This document shows, piece by piece, positions 1-7,849 of a DNA stretch of 22,253 bases. The DNA is from Purshia tridentata (taxonomy: Eukaryota > Streptophyta > Magnoliopsida > Rosales > Rosaceae): contig QANT01006611.1 in the NCBI GenBank assembly GCA_003254885.1, forward strand, positions 1 through 22,253, written 5' to 3'. The position numbers and the translations under genes were made by a program. The notes under the pieces were generated by a model that saw only the letters and a list, made by a program, of their open reading frames with translations, had not been told where the DNA came from and ran no database searches. The first letter of the stretch is position 1; every line of letters starts with the position of its first letter.

Positions 1-140
1 GAGAGAGGGAGAGGGCGCGGTGGAAAGAAGGAGAGAGGCACGGTGGAGAAAGAGAGAGGAGCGCTGGAGAGAGAGAGAGATTTGCAGAGGGCGGCGCTGG
101 AGAGAGAGGAAGGCAGACTCGCGAGGAAGAAGAAAGAAGA
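1..140. repeat. GA-rich low-complexity tract
   Basis: Purine-rich DNA built from GGAGAGAGAG blocks with interspersed GGCGCTGGA/GGCACGGTGGA units, like a degenerate minisatellite. It lies inside the CACTA element. The Arg/Glu-rich frame it encodes is compositional and not a credible protein. Confidence 0.7.
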
Positions 141-159
141 AGGCCTGGGGGGTTTTAAT

Positions 160-430
160 TGTTAAACTTTGGGCGACGAACACATTTCGTCGCCCAAAGT
201 CACAAGCCGTCACCCCAAGTTCAATTATTCAATTATGGGTGACGAAACATTATTTGTCGCCAAAAATTTCGTAGCCCCAAACACTTTGGGCGACGGCAAA
301 AATTATTCCATCGCCCAAAATGCAGTTCCTCGTTTAGGTTAGGGCGACAACATTAAGATTGTTCGTCGCCCAAGTACTCTCAGGCAACGAAAAGTTGCTC
401 GTCGCCCAAAATTTCGTCGCCCAAACTCTT
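160..430. repeat. CACTA subterminal motif array (GGGCGACGAA family)
   Basis: About eleven full or degenerate copies of a 10-13 bp motif lie here, in direct and inverted orientation: near 166-180, 186-200, 236-246, 254-264, 268-280, 284-297, 308-320, 338-350, 361-373, 381-410 and 412-425. The pair at 166-180 and 186-200 forms a near-perfect 35-bp palindrome that could fold as a hairpin. Their placement next to the CACTATAAG terminus fits transposase-binding subterminal repeats. Confidence 0.8.
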
Positions 431-443
431 TCTTCTTATAGTG
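431..443 (-). repeat. CACTA terminal inverted repeat
   Basis: The reverse complement reads CACTATAAGAAGA and marks the outer edge of the transposon. Cleavage would fall between 443 and 444. The next three bases, CTT, are the expected target-site duplication. Confidence 0.75.
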
Positions 444-956
444 CTTCTATCTATACATATGCTAGCTTAGCTATATGTAATACGTACCACCCTATGTTTA
501 GTCTGATCAACACATAGATCATGTTAGGAGGACTAGTTAGCTAGGATTCACAAATTTCATTGGATTCTCTTCACTAATGTCTCTTGTGTAGTTAGCATAA
601 CCTACCTATTTAGTCCAAGTTCCAAATCACACGATCTAGTTTTTACTATAGTGTATCTTATTTAATTTTTGTGTATTTTCTTTTACTATTTAAATTTTTT
701 AAGATTTACAAAAAAAGGTTAAATGGGTCTTTATAAAAATAATATAATTAAATGAATAATGAGATGAAAATTCTATGTCATTGAAGCACAATTGAGACAC
801 CCTAGCACTTCCCTATTTGAAATTAAGAAGTGCCCCACATTTCTAGCCAACTGCATGGTTCATGATTAATATGCATTCAAATGAAAGATAAGGAACATTG
901 AAATGGTGAAGTGGTGGTGACGCAGCAAAGATAGGAATTCAAGCGAAAACCCTAAA
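444..956. other. AT-rich spacer, no gene seen
   Basis: I see no open frame of useful length, no tandem repeat and no recognisable element. The sequence becomes strongly AT-rich after about 640. Confidence 0.5.
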
Positions 957-993
957 ACACACACACACACACTCTTTGGAATCCACCAAAGAG
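957..993. repeat. (AC)8 microsatellite followed by a perfect hairpin
   Basis: A run of eight AC units (957-972) abuts an inverted repeat: CTCTTTGG at 972-979, a 6-base loop, then CCAAAGAG at 986-993. No T-tract follows and no gene ends here, so I do not call it a terminator. Confidence 0.7.
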
Positions 994-1560
994 TTTGAGA
1001 GAAATCCCTCGTTTTCTAATTTATAAAATAGAATAATGATTCACAAAAGCTCAAAGTTGGCTTAAATAGATTCTACAAGCCCTAACTTGATTAGGAATGC
1101 AAAAATAAAATAATAAAATTCGGTTGAAACTTAAAAGCTTGTTTTGAGGCCCAAAACTACCCCGAAAGCCCAAAAATGCCTATGCATCACGAGATTTGCA
1201 GTGAGTTGGAATCGTGGCGCAATTCCCTTCGATTTTATATGTAAATCAACTATATTCGGGCTCCGGAGCAAAGTTTAGTAGAATTAATTTCCCTCTTTTT
1301 CAATGTTCAAGTCCTTTCTCAAATTGGAATGCCAAACGCTCTACATCAGGTGGAGTGATTGACACCACTTATACGTCTTTAACTTCGTGTTGCAATTTGA
1401 AAATTGATAAATGCTCATGAAGAAAAATGCACATGCAGAAAAATGGACATAAAGAAAGATAAAGTTGTAAAAAAAAAAAATAAATAAAAGATAAACTTGT
1501 TTCAATTGAAGAATGTGTGGTAAGTCCATTTCTTGTTTGAATCAAGGGCTATCTTTATCT
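994..1560. other. Non-coding DNA, possibly a decayed repeat
   Basis: No credible coding frame. Phrases such as 'aagccctaacttgattagg' and 'gaggcccaaaacta' (about 1077-1160) look like decayed long terminal repeat sequence from memory of plant repeats, but I can pair no second copy in the window. This is a weak impression and not a classification. Confidence 0.25.
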
Positions 1561-1572
1561 TCATTTGAGCTG

Positions 1573-1604
1573 AGCTCTTAAAGCTCTCAGTGGCCTATAA
1601 AAGG
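1573..1604 (+). promoter_or_regulatory. Possible TATA-box promoter
   Basis: TATAAAAGG at 1596-1604 is a strong plant TATA match. Just upstream is a small inverted repeat, GAGCT/AGCTC around CTTAA. Downstream the DNA is purine-rich and 5'UTR-like, with a splice-donor-like GCAG|GTATAT at about 1736-1745. No coding frame follows, so this may be a relic LTR promoter or a lost gene. Confidence 0.3.
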
Positions 1605-2661
1605 ACCATGAGGAGGGAGTCAGGGGGATTCAGTGAAGAAAAAAACAAAGCACCGAAAGGCTATGAGAGGGAGAACTTAAGAGCTTCACATTGTTAGAAG
1701 AGAAGAGTTTGCTGCAGGAAAGAAGTCAGAAAAATTGCAGGTATATAGCTACCTTCATTTCTCCATGTTGCTAAGTACGTTCATGCGTTCGGTCCAATCT
1801 CCCTTCAAAAGTGTTGCTCGTGAGCACTACAAAATCATATATGGAAACATGGAATGGTGTTTGCAAACACCACAAAATCATCCGTGGAAATATGATGAAA
1901 CTATTGTCTGAGAACATATTAAAATTTTATATGAATCCTCTCAAGTTGATGCTTACGAGCATGAACTAGGATTCATTATAGATCCATTCAAATTGTTCCT
2001 GGCCAGCAATCAAACTTTCAAGACGAGAAAAAGAGAGAGAAAAAAAAAAGTGGCAAAAAGCCAAGAAAACAAAGTAAACAAAAGGGGTTGCTTCGTTGCT
2101 CTATGCGGGTCATGCACATAGAGAAACCCAAGCAAATGAAAAGCTTGTTGCACCAAGCCTCACGCACCAGAATAAAAAAAAAAAANAAAAAAAAAAAAAA
2201 AGGAACCAAGACATGCATCAGTTCCTTCAGCTCAGAGCCAAAAAGAAAGAAGAAAATGGAAGAAAGTAAATAAAGAGTTGGGTTGCCTCACGAAGAAAGA
2301 ATGCAGATCAAGAAAAACAATTAAGTCATAGCTTAGTTTAAACTTCTTGGAATGCAACAAGGAAGGAGCTAGAGATCCTCTTTTCTCTAACCTTTACGTG
2401 TCCAGTGGGGAAAAAGTTTAGCATCCCAACAAAAGACAAGAAAATAAATATGTGGAAAGCACATCTCTCTTTCTCTGGAAGGAAACAAATGCCAATGACA
2501 AATTAAATCAAAGATCTTTGTTGGATTCTAGTTCCTAAGAAACTAAGAGAGATATCAAGTGCCCCAAAGCAACTTAAGACTTGGCTTAGTCGGTGCATAT
2601 AACAATGGTGTTGGTGCTTTATTGCAAATCTTACAGTGAGAGATAGAAAAACTTTGATCTT
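1605..2661. other. Non-coding DNA, no gene recognised
   Basis: No convincing coding frame on either strand. A weak direct repeat is present: a CACTACAAAATCAT-type phrase near 1825 and a CACCACAAAATCAT-type phrase near 1868. The longest frames here run through the A-tract at 2174-2201 and are artefacts. Confidence 0.45.
2174..2201. repeat. Poly-A tract containing an undetermined base
   Basis: A run of A interrupted only by an N at 2186. The N marks an unresolved homopolymer length in the assembly, so coordinates to the right may be off by a few bases relative to the real DNA. Confidence 0.9.
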
Positions 2662-2672
2662 TTGCCTTATTA

Positions 2673-2964
2673 GGCGAAAAGACCTTTTTGGTCCGTATAC
2701 TATGGACGAGTCATATTTGGGTCTGTCATTTCAATTTATACTTTTTAAAGACCGTATTTTTAATAATGTCACAATTAGGTTTAATTCGTTAAAATTGAGA
2801 CGAAAAATGTCGACGTGGCATCACCTAATTGGTTCTAAAGTTGATAATTTAAATGGATTGGACCTGATTGCAACATTATAGAAACAATGTCTTGAAAAAA
2901 TGTTAATTTAAATAAGGGGGACTAAAGTGCAACTTGTTCATAGTACAGGGACAAAAAGATCTTC
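2673..2964. mobile_element. MITE, probably Mutator-like (MULE) type
   Basis: The ends are inverted repeats: the left end (about 2677-2705, with CCTTTTTGGTCC and ACTATGGAC) matches the reverse complement of the right end (about 2936-2964, with CTTTTTGTCCC and ACTATGAAC). They are flanked by an 11-bp direct repeat with one mismatch, TTGCCTTATTA at 2662-2672 and TTGCATTATTA at 2965-2975. A 9-11 bp target duplication is the Mutator-superfamily signature. The 292-bp interior has no coding capacity, so it is non-autonomous. Confidence 0.75.
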
Positions 2965-2975
2965 TTGCATTATTA

Positions 2976-3537
2976 ATATAAAGAAGGTAATTGGGTTTGG
3001 CGAAGCAATTTAGCTTCACACATGCAGCATGGAAGCTTTCTGGAGAAAGGAATTCAAGTCCTCTTTGGCACACACCTCTCAAATGCATTAGCCACCAAAT
3101 ATTGGTTAACTATAAATACATTGATTGCATTCACAAAAGATAAGAGCAGGCCCTACTCGGATTTGTTGCAGTTATGCTTGCAAATTGAGACAATGGGTGC
3201 AAATGTACCAATAAAAATTAATTGGGCTCATCAACAAACAAAACAGCCAATTAAGTGGTACAAAGTCCAACCAGTCTTCTAAATTCCCTTTGCCCATTGA
3301 AAAATGTAAAGTGTGTAAATTATTTACAAAATAATTAGTGCACACATAACCAAACTCATGTTAGCCTATTATAAAAAATAAATGATACAAAAATATTAAT
3401 GGGCGCATTTGCTTATAACCCCAAGTTTCAAATCAGCTCTCAAATGGTACAATACCATCTCTTTCAAATAGTATAGAACTACTTCTTCCAATTGGCATAA
3501 AGCTAACCAAATAGACTCTTTAATGAATTACATACGG
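2976..3537. other. Non-coding spacer
   Basis: There is an open frame of 86 residues at 3022-3282 (plus strand), but I recognise no domain, it has no clear regulatory context, and its composition is like the surrounding DNA. The rest is AT-rich with nothing identifiable. Confidence 0.4.
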
Positions 3538-4008
3538 TTTGATCCTGTCAAGCGTAGGTAGGCAGCCTATATTTAAATTTTAGGTACAACCGCTACCAAA
3601 TCAAATATATACACATTTCTCATAAATTAATTTCATACACAAAGTCACGAATTAATTTAATCCAAGGGTTCTAAACCCTACCCAAACTATTAAATCATTA
3701 CCCAAATTATTCAAATCATTTAAATGGATCACGTACCCATTTAATTCTTAAAAGGTTGGAAGTACATGTGATTTGATCCCGCAACGGGTACATAGGCAGT
3801 CTAGAACCAAGTCTAGATACAATTGCACTCAAATCCTTAGTTCAACCCAACCAAATTCACATCAAACACTTTATCCAAATACCAATTTTCGATCTAATGA
3901 GTCATTCACTTATTGGAGATCTCAAATCTAGAACTACGAATTGGCTTGATTCCCTCAAAAGGATACGTAGGCAACTTGGGACACTTATCATGTGCAGCCA
4001 AAAATCCA
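3538..4008 (+). repeat. Three spaced degenerate repeats (TACGTAGGCA motif)
   Basis: Three related blocks start at about 3538, 3772 and 3944. Each reads roughly TTGATYCC, then a short Pu/Py hairpin-like stretch, GGGTACGTAGGCA, and then a run toward a CTAGATACAA/TAGGTACAA-type phrase. Spacing is about 234 and 172 bp. They look like diverged copies of one unit. Similar GTAGGCAG phrases are familiar from plant LTR-retrotransposon ends, but I cannot place these in a family. Confidence 0.5.
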
Positions 4009-4132
4009 AACATTCACACATGCATCTCATCAAATGATTTTAGTTCTATAATATAATTATAATCAAAAGGTCTTCCCTTGTACGGTTGTACTAAGGGATT
4101 GTAATTAAGAGATGTGACTGAGTTGTACGCTA

Positions 4133-4523
4133 AATAAAAAAACTATATTCCCTTTATGAGTATAGTGAAATATGTTGGGTAACAATATAATTACAAATAA
4201 TATTTAACAAATTTTTCTTCAACATGGTGTGTAGTGAGAAGTTTTGGTTTTTGGAATTAGGAGGGTATATTCAATTAGGATTTTAAATGACTTTGGTAGA
4301 ATTGAAATGTTAGATGGTATAATAAAACTCTATTCCCTTTATGAGTATAGTGAAATATGTTGGGTAACAATATAATTAAAAATAATATTTAACAAATTTT
4401 TCTTCAACAGTGTGTGTAGTGTAAGGGGTGGGTGTGTAGTGAGAAGTTTTTGTTTTTGGAATTAGGGAGTGTATTCAATTCGGATTTAAATGATTTTGTT
4501 GAAATTGAAATGTCAAATGGTAT
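4133..4523 (+). repeat. Tandem duplication of about 190-200 bp covering a transposon end and its flank
   Basis: Unit A (4133-4320) and unit B (4321-4523) share the order CTATTCCCTTTATGAG, TGTTGGGTAACAATA, TTTTTCTTCAACA, GTGTGTAGTGAGAAG, TTTTTGGAATTAG, then the transposon terminal repeat and ATGGTAT. Unit B has a short extra stretch after CTTCAACA. The copied segment includes outside flank plus the left terminus of the element at 4260-5249, so the duplication came after that insertion. Confidence 0.8.
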
Positions 4524-5249
4524 TCAATCAAAACATTTAAAAAGTCTATAAAAATCTAGTGTTATTCAATTAAGACTTTTAAAAAGTCTACAAAAATTAT
4601 GTGATATTCAAAACATCATTAAGTTATAAGAAATTCATTACATGATAGACTTTTATGGACTTTGGAGTGTAAATTATGTTATATCAAAATCAATAATTCT
4701 CTAGCCTTTCTAATATAGATTTCAAAGGATTTCAAATATATTTTTTATTTTTATTTCAAAAATTAATAAAATAAAACAAAAAATTGTATTTATATTTTAT
4801 TAGCATCAAAGCCCACCCCTACAATCAACATTAACATTTTATAACATTTTTACTTTCATAATTCATACCTACTATTCAATCAAGAGAAATAAAAGAGTTA
4901 TAGCTATTAATTGTCATTTGTTATTAATTTGTCCTTTGTATAAGTTTTATTAGAACTATATGTTAGTCGAACTGTTAGTTTAAGCAATAATTGGTGGTTT
5001 GGTCTTCTAATTGAAACAAAATTATTAGAATTAAACATTAAAGGGTTTTATGATTTTTTCAAAATAATTGGAATCAAGTATGTATAGAGTTTGTGAATGT
5101 TTATATAGAATCTGTGAAAGTCTATATGGAGTTTGTGAAAATCTATATGGGGTCGGTAAAAGTCGTTAAAAATCTATGAATTCTGCAAAAGTTAATGACT
5201 TTTAAAACTCTACAAAAGTCTATTAAAATCCTAATTGAATATACCCTCC
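4260..5249. mobile_element. Non-autonomous DNA transposon with PIF/Harbinger-like TTA target duplication
   Basis: The left end (4260-4294) begins GGAGGGTATATTCAATTAGG. The right end (5215-5249), read in reverse complement, begins with the same 20 bases. About 34 of the outer 36 positions match. TTA flanks both sides (4257-4259 and 5250-5252), which fits the 3-bp TWA duplication of PIF/Harbinger elements. The AT-rich 990-bp interior has no transposase frame. A second, more diverged left end lies at about 4467, created by the tandem duplication at 4133-4523. The superfamily assignment rests only on the target duplication. Confidence 0.7.
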
Positions 5250-5252
5250 TTA

Positions 5253-5690
5253 GTTTGAAGTTAATTAGGGTAGTTTGGTAAAGTGAAAGTGTGTTGTGAG
5301 AAATTTAAAATTTAAAAAGATAAAGGGTACGTATGTCAAGAGAAATGGTGTATTTGACCGGATTATATAAATTAATTTGGTGTATTAGAAGTGTGCGTAA
5401 ATATAGCAACACTCATATTTTTGTATACATTAATTTTGAATTAGTGGATGAAAAGTAACAAATGGATATGTAATTGTAGTTGTGGGTGTACAAATCTGAT
5501 GAAGCTCGAATTTCCTATTCCAAAAGCGATGACAATGTCTCTTTGTTATTCTTCTTCGTTTGATCTTACTTCACCTTCTTCCTGCAATCATGAACAGTTC
5601 TCATTGTAACATAATTTATATTTTGTATTATGATTTCTCGCTTAGCCGTAGTCTTATACCCTTCATTTTGAAGGTCTTGATCTCTATTTT
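5253..5690. other. Non-coding spacer
   Basis: AT-rich DNA. A 26-codon serine-rich frame at 5529-5609 is too short and too isolated to call. Nothing else recognised. Confidence 0.45.
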
Positions 5691-5810
5691 GATGGGATAG
5701 ACTCTAAATCCAATAACCGCCAAGATCCATCAGAATTGTTAAAGCAGTTTGATGGGATTGACTCCAAATCCATTAACTGCCGAGGCTCCATATTAATTGT
5801 CAAGGCAGCC
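5691..5810 (+). repeat. Two-copy 60-bp tandem repeat
   Basis: Units 5691-5750 and 5751-5810 are both exactly 60 bp and both begin GATGGGATWGACTC. They also share AAATCCA, TAAC, TCCAT, AATTGT and GCAG in register. Identity is roughly three quarters by eye, so the duplication is old. Confidence 0.75.
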
Positions 5811-5887
5811 AGATGAGGTTCGTGCAAACCGCTAATACAGTTTGGATAACTTTGAATGTTTAATTCTGGTCAATTTAAAGGATAAAT

Positions 5888-6211
5888 AGTCATTTTGGTC
5901 TCCAGATTTTTAATTTAGAAAATTAAGGGCTCTGACTTTTTTAATTTTGCCGATTGAGGACTTTTTCGTTAATTTATACATTTTTTACTCAAATTTAACA
6001 AGAATTAAAAGAGGAAAAAATGATGCATGAGGAAAAAATGGTAAATTCTAAATTAAAGGAATCATTTTGTCTTCAAAAATGACTTTACATTGTGCTATAA
6101 AAATATAAATTTTGGATAAAAATGTGTAAATTATTGGAAAAGTCCTCAATTGACAAAATTAAAAAAGTCAAAGTGCTTAATTTTTCAAATTAGAAATTTA
6201 GGGACTAAACT
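5888..6211. mobile_element. Long-terminal-inverted-repeat MITE
   Basis: The left arm (5888-5984) and the reverse complement of the right arm (6118-6211) align over about 90 bp, sharing GACTTTTTTAATTTTG, ATTGAGGACTTTT and TAATTTA. The arms take up most of the 324-bp element and there is no coding capacity. I cannot define a clean target duplication, so the superfamily is left open. It ends only 14 bp from the start of LTR1. Confidence 0.7.
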
Positions 6212-6225
6212 GATACAAGTGTAAT

Positions 6226-7835
6226 TGAAGTTTGGTATAAAGTGCTTTAATACCCTAAAGCACCTAAGTAAAACAACGATCACTGATCGGACCCAATTTT
6301 AAAACTATTTGACAAGATTGAACCAATCAAACACACTTATGTCTACTCGACAGAAGCACAACTCGAGAAACACAACCAACTAGCAATTCAAGTATTCATG
6401 TGAGGAGTGACAACCTAGGCACTCAAGGATCCATCAAAGTAGGCATCCCAGTGCTATCCACAACTAAAGTGAGATGTGAGATGCTAGACTATATTCAGTT
6501 CAACAGATGCAATATAATCAATCATAAGTCATAGTGTGATGCCATATACCAAGAAAATAAACACAAGTTATATAAGACCCAAATAAACTCAGCAACCACA
6601 AAGAGGAGACACACAGGTTGTTCACCCAGAAAAACCTCAAAGAGTTAAAAAACTGGGGTCTTATCAGCTGACCGGGCAATCCAATATGTTGAGGTTCAAT
6701 ACCAAGTCTATATCAGCACACAAGCTCATTTACTAACTCTAAAGCTAAGTAGCAGCTAGCATACCCACTTTGTGCAACCATCAACCAAGCAGCCGAGAGT
6801 CATTTACGTTGTTGGCAGCTCTATCCTCTAGCTCATCAACATGTAGCACCCCATTTGCAGCTTGCTTATGGATCTTCAAGATATGAAAGTGATATACAAT
6901 ATTTTGGGTTAGCAAGATCAACTCCTTCAACCAAACAAGATTTGAAGAAGCCAATATAAACCCAAATCTAAAAACTAGAGTGATGTGTTTATGCTTTTGA
7001 AGAAATCTGAAACCCATACACAAAACCCATTTAGTTTTTAGATAAAACAAATCAAGAGATGAACACAAGAAAATTTTCAAAGAAAAACTTTCAACTCTTG
7101 AAAAATAAAATACCCATTTGGTCTCACAAAAACACTCAGCTCAAAGGCTGCTCAAAACATACCAAAAATGTGAGTCGCCCAAAGAATGAAGGGCTGCCCG
7201 TACCTTGTAGCAGCAGCCACACACGCACACCCACACCGTTCCACATGGCAGCCAATAATAGGCTCAAGTCCTAACCAACTTTCAGGACAGCTCATTGCCG
7301 AATATGCCAAAGGGAATCTGAAGATTCGTGTGGGAGAGGGGCTGAGTTGTTTTGGAAAAGTTTCTATTTTCAGAAAAAAGATTTGGGGAAGATGATGAAT
7401 AGTGCAAAATGAAAACCCATTAAAGACTGATGTGGGCTGGAGAATAAATGAGGAGAGTAAAGGCCCAATCATAAGAAGTCAGAAAATTAAGCATGTGCAA
7501 ATACCCATTTAGGAGAGTGACCCACATAAAAGACTCTCACGTGGGATCACTTAATATTCACAAGATATTATGTGCAGTTCCCGTGCCAGAAAAGTGTAGT
7601 GTATGATATGTCATAGACTAGTCAAAACATGCACTACTTTGTGAAAAACTGATGATGCGTGAAATGCATAGTATGGGTATTACCTTAGGCATGAGGGATG
7701 TAGGACCAGCTGTGTAGACTTCATTGCACACTCAAATGTTCCTAACTTAGTCTAGAGCTTGTGTGAGATTCAAATCTAAAATAATTACAAGCTGTTTTGT
7801 CAAGGAAATTGCTAATTCAAAACTTGAAACTAACA
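6226..7835 (-). repeat. LTR1 (3' LTR of element 1), 1610 bp
   Basis: In plus orientation it starts TGAAGTTTGG and ends AAACTAACA, giving the TG...CA ends of a copia LTR. It aligns along its whole length with LTR2. The boundary at 7835 abuts the polypurine tract. Read on the minus strand it holds a CACGTG palindrome (7538-7543), a G-box-type site, and a TATA-like CTTATATAA (6568-6576). The small open frames inside it, including a 106-residue one at 7152-7472, also occur in LTR2 simply because the LTRs are homologous. Confidence 0.9.
6568..6576 (-). promoter_or_regulatory. Putative LTR1 TATA box
   Basis: Minus-strand CTTATATAA lies about 340 bp before the inner end of the LTR, a plausible U3/R position. 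The equivalent site is present in LTR2. Confidence 0.4.
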
Positions 7836-7849
7836 ATCTCCCCCTTTGG
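7836..7849 (-). promoter_or_regulatory. Polypurine tract of element 1
   Basis: Minus-strand CCAAAGGGGGAGAT sits directly against the start of the 3' LTR (TGTTAGTTT). It primes plus-strand DNA synthesis in the family. Further AGGGGGAG copies follow at about 7979, 8171, 8221, 8255 and 8648, the multiple-PPT habit of Sireviruses. Confidence 0.85.

Larger units (their letters stand above)
1..443. mobile_element. CACTA (En/Spm-like) DNA transposon, one end
   Basis: Read on the minus strand, the boundary at 443 starts CACTATAAGAAGAAAGAG, the classic CACTA terminus. It is followed at once by many copies of a short motif close to TTTGGGCGACGAA in both orientations. In this superfamily such subterminal repeats are the transposase binding sites (family knowledge). 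The element continues leftward out of the window, so the transposase, the other end and the matching 3-bp target duplication (CTT at 444-446 would be this copy) cannot be seen. No transposase coding sequence is visible here, so autonomy is unknown. The long open frame at 20-274 is only a by-product of GA-rich DNA. Confidence 0.8.

Noticed and set aside
20..274. 84-residue Arg/Glu-rich frame
   Set aside because: It comes from GA-rich low-complexity DNA and the CACTA subterminal array, with no domain or gene context.
972..993. Perfect 8-bp hairpin considered as a terminator
   Set aside because: No T-tract, no upstream gene, and a plant nuclear context in which intrinsic terminators of this kind are not used.
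2018..2273. Frames on both strands across the poly-A tract
   Set aside because: They translate a homopolymer containing an N. The Phe- or Lys-rich products are artefacts.
3022..3282. 86-residue plus-strand frame
   Set aside because: No recognisable domain, no splice or promoter context and no repeat copy. Length is compatible with chance in this composition.
4133..4523. Two LTRs of a small TRIM element
   Set aside because: The units directly abut, there is no internal region, PBS or PPT, and they lack TG...CA ends. A tandem duplication fits better.
5529..5609. 26-codon Ser-rich frame resembling the start of a transit peptide
   Set aside because: Too short, with no continuing exon found. 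Ser-rich reading is common in TTC/TCT-rich DNA.
7152..7472. 106-residue minus-strand frame conserved in both LTRs (also 16581-16901)
   Set aside because: Its conservation follows from LTR homology. It sits in the LTR, has frames on the opposite strand that are equally conserved, and shows no domain.
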